Origin: Floccularia luteovirens
Lineage: Eukaryota > Basidiomycota > Agaricomycetes > Agaricales > Squamanitaceae
Reading direction: 5' to 3'
Assembly: GCA_009739215.1 (NCBI GenBank)
Contig: VSJF01000003.1
Span: forward strand, 1,240,001-1,304,000
Length of the DNA stretch: 64,000 bases
The translations under genes and the position numbers were made by a program. The notes beneath the pieces are model-generated. The model was not told the origin of the DNA and searched no databases. It saw only the letters and a program-made list of their open reading frames with translations. Within the stretch, counting starts at the first letter, position 1; each line of letters begins with the position of its first letter. This document shows, in pieces, positions 61,818 through 64,000 of this stretch.

Positions 61818-64000
61818 ATGTGTGGCATCCTAGCAGTACACGGTTTAGAGAAACCAGCTAACGATAGAGCTCGTTTTATTGCTCTTTCTAAACGTCTTCG
61901 CCATCGCGGTCCAGACTGGTCTGGTTGTTTCGTTGGCCAGAGAAGTATATTGGTTCACGAAAGACTCGCCATCGTTGGTGTCGGTGAGTCTATCGGCACG
62001 TCAATGGACTCTTCTATTGATCTCCAAGTGATGTAGATACTGGCGCTCAACCATTGATAAGTCAAGATGGCAAACTAATCCTCGCTGTCAATGGTGAAAT
62101 ATATAACCATATATCGCTACGTGCAAACGTCGGTCCTGGCGTCAAATTCAAGACCCATTCCGATTGCGAAGTTATAATTCCTTTAGTAGGTTATATGCAC
62201 CATTTATCCTTCAGATGTTTACCTTTGCGATAGTACGAAAAATACGGCACTGAGTTATGCAACCGTCTGGATGGCATGTTTTCTTTTGTCCTTCTTGACG
62301 AGTCTGTCACCCCAACTCGCGTAATTGCTGCGCGGGATCCTATTGGTATAACTACATTATACCAAGGATGGAGTTCCGATCGACCTGGAGTAGTGTTCTT
62401 TGCATCCGAACTCAAAGCCATCGCCGATGAATGCGATAAAATCATCTCGTTCCCCCCAGGACATGTATATGACAGTCGAGATAATTCGACGAAGCGGTAC
62501 TACAACCCAACCTGGTGGAACGGCGATAACGACAACGATAATTCAATACCCACATCCCCTGCTAATTTGACTATTTTAAGAGAGACTTTGGAGGCTGCTG
62601 TGCGCAAACGCTTGATGTCTGAAGTTCCATATGGAGTACTCCTCAGTGGCGGGTTGGATAGTAGCCTTATTGCGGCGATTGCGTCGAGGGAAACAGAAAA
62701 GGTGGCCCAAACTCAATTTGAATTACGAAAAAAGAAATTGCAAGAGCTATCTAGCGGTCCACCAACTCCAACACCTGGTTTAGTTACTGAACAAGGTTAA
62801 TACTAACATTTTCATGATCTCACTTCTCTGATTTTGTATGGATACTTCATAGCGACACTTACGGCGTGGCCACAACTCCACTCTTTCTCTATCGGTCTCG
62901 AAAACTCGCCAGATTTACTTGCTGCCAGAAAAGTGGCCCATTATCTCGGAACCGTCCACCATGAATACGTGTTCACGGTACAGGAAGGCCTCGACGCCAT
63001 TCCTGATGTCATATATCACCTAGAAACTTACGATGTAACAACCGTGCGGGCCAGTACACCCATGTACCTCCTGAGCAGAAAAATCAAAGCCATGGGTGTC
63101 AAGATGGTGCTTAGTGGAGAAGGAAGCGATGAAATATTTGGAGGTGTGTGATTTGACCCTTTTTGTTGCCTTTCTGGGTCGGTAAAATTCCGTTTAGGGT
63201 ACCTGTACTTTCATGCAGCGCCTGATAGTGACTCGTTCCATCGCGAAACTGTTAGACGCGTTAAGAATCTTCACACCTCGGACTGCCTGAGAGCGAACAA
63301 GTAATTCCTCCCTTCAGGAGTCTTTGTTGGTACTGATAAATCTTGTATCTAGATCCACTATGGCTTGGGGCCTTGAGGCCCGTGTACCCTTCCTTGACAA
63401 AGCTTTCTTGGAAGTTGCAATGAACATTGACCCAAAGGAGAAGATGTTCAGTAAGGGTTTATCTCAGGAGGTCGATGAAGATGGGTGCCCCAAAATGGAG
63501 AAGGTTGGTGGTTCCTACCACCAAGTCCATATTGTGTATCTTTATCTGACACTGGAGCTATTTAGTACATAATTCGCAAAGCATTTGACTTGGCACTAGA
63601 AGGCAAGGTATGTACAATAGATTGCAGCTCCGGCGTTACATTTTAGCCTAACCTCTATAAAATTTATCTAGCCGTACTTACCGCGATCCATTTTGTGGCG
63701 CCAAAAAGAGCAGTTCTCAGATGGTGTCGGATACTCATGGATCGACGGGCAAGACCTTTCCTTCATTTTGCCACATTCGGCCACTTATCTATGATCTCGC
63801 AGTATCAAAGACTACGCAGCAGCGACTGTAACGGATGAAAATTTCTCTAAACGAGCCGAGAGATGGCAGGATGGGGCTCCAGATACGAAGGAAGGATATT
63901 TCATTCGCGATATTTTCGATACTTTGTTTCCCTCCGAAGCTGCTTCCAGCACGGCCGTTCGGTATGTCACTACTTTTAATTCGATCGATAACTGTTGCTC
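61818..64000 (+). CDS. ASN1: Asparagine synthetase (glutamine-hydrolysing), 3' end cut by the window
   Basis: Class II glutamine-dependent asparagine synthetase. It starts [20 protein letters not shown], with the catalytic Cys2 of the glutaminase domain. This is followed by [30 protein letters not shown] and [20 protein letters not shown], then [20 protein letters not shown]. The synthetase domain has [20 protein letters not shown] (ATP pyrophosphatase loop), then [20 protein letters not shown] and [20 protein letters not shown]. It continues with [52 protein letters not shown] and [20 protein letters not shown]. The last readable exon contains [19 protein letters not shown]; a further exon should lie past 64000. 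At least seven exons seen. All catalytic motifs are intact. Confidence 0.97.

Overview
The window reads as nuclear DNA from a filamentous basidiomycete fungus, most likely an Agaricomycete. It is gene-dense, with 28 protein-coding genes in 64 kb on both strands. Nearly every gene is broken by short GT-AG introns of about 45-65 bp. The gene set is purely eukaryotic: HSP70 ending EEVD, SFI1, NSE1, PRI2, SEC66, SHR3, LETM1 and PP2A-B56. Several proteins have the form typical of mushroom-forming fungi, notably the RsfS-domain protein, SHR3, the zinc-cluster factor and the PhoD phosphatase. I see no transposon, tRNA, rRNA, CRISPR array or plasmid/phage feature. Most genes are recognisable housekeeping genes, so the new material lies mainly in gene structure, promoters and a few unassigned proteins.

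Layout. 1-7.3 kb: N-terminal part of an SPF45/RBM17-like splicing factor (-, cut by the window edge), a mitochondrial RsfS-domain protein (-), SHR3 (+), LETM1/MDM38 (-), ALKBH1 (+) and ribosomal protein S21 (+, four short exons). 7.6-14.8 kb: GYP7-type Rab-GAP (+), aprataxin/HNT3 (+), Gfo/Idh/MocA oxidoreductase (-), and an uncharacterised protein with a C-terminal coiled coil (-). 15.2-22.2 kb: SFI1 (-) and a Zn2Cys6 transcription factor (-). 23-27.8 kb: class II aldolase/adducin protein (+) and secreted PhoD-like phosphatase (+). 28-38.3 kb: HSP70 (-), PP2A B56 subunit (-), a Pro/Gln-rich protein of unknown function (+), mitochondrial citrate synthase (-) and SEC66 (+). 38.6-50.4 kb: USP7/UBP15 deubiquitinase (-) and a roughly 2,050-residue disordered protein with a long Arg/Glu/Asp/Lys-rich tract (+). 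50.7-64 kb: PRI2, CHO1 and NSE1 (all +), a mitochondrial AAA ATPase (-), PIS1 (-), a plasma-membrane syntaxin (-) and a truncated asparagine synthetase (+).

Shared themes. Several products act in mitochondria (RsfS domain, LETM1, citrate synthase, AAA protein, possibly ALKBH1). Others act in ER and secretory membranes (SHR3, SEC66, GYP7, syntaxin, PS synthase, PI synthase). A third group maintains the genome (aprataxin, PRI2, NSE1). PS synthase and PI synthase, which compete for CDP-diacylglycerol, lie about 5 kb apart. Many genes share divergent promoters of 150-200 bp.

Main points for follow-up: a five-unit, 10-bp-phased heat-shock element before HSP70; a possible 19-nt intron in SEC66; six consecutive exons of 30-42 nt plus a GC-AG intron in citrate synthase; a uORF whose stop overlaps the B56 start codon; repeated CACGTG boxes in promoters; and GATA and GCN4-type sites before asparagine synthetase. 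I found no convincing new multi-gene system. The best candidates for new biology are the giant disordered protein and the Pro/Gln-rich protein.
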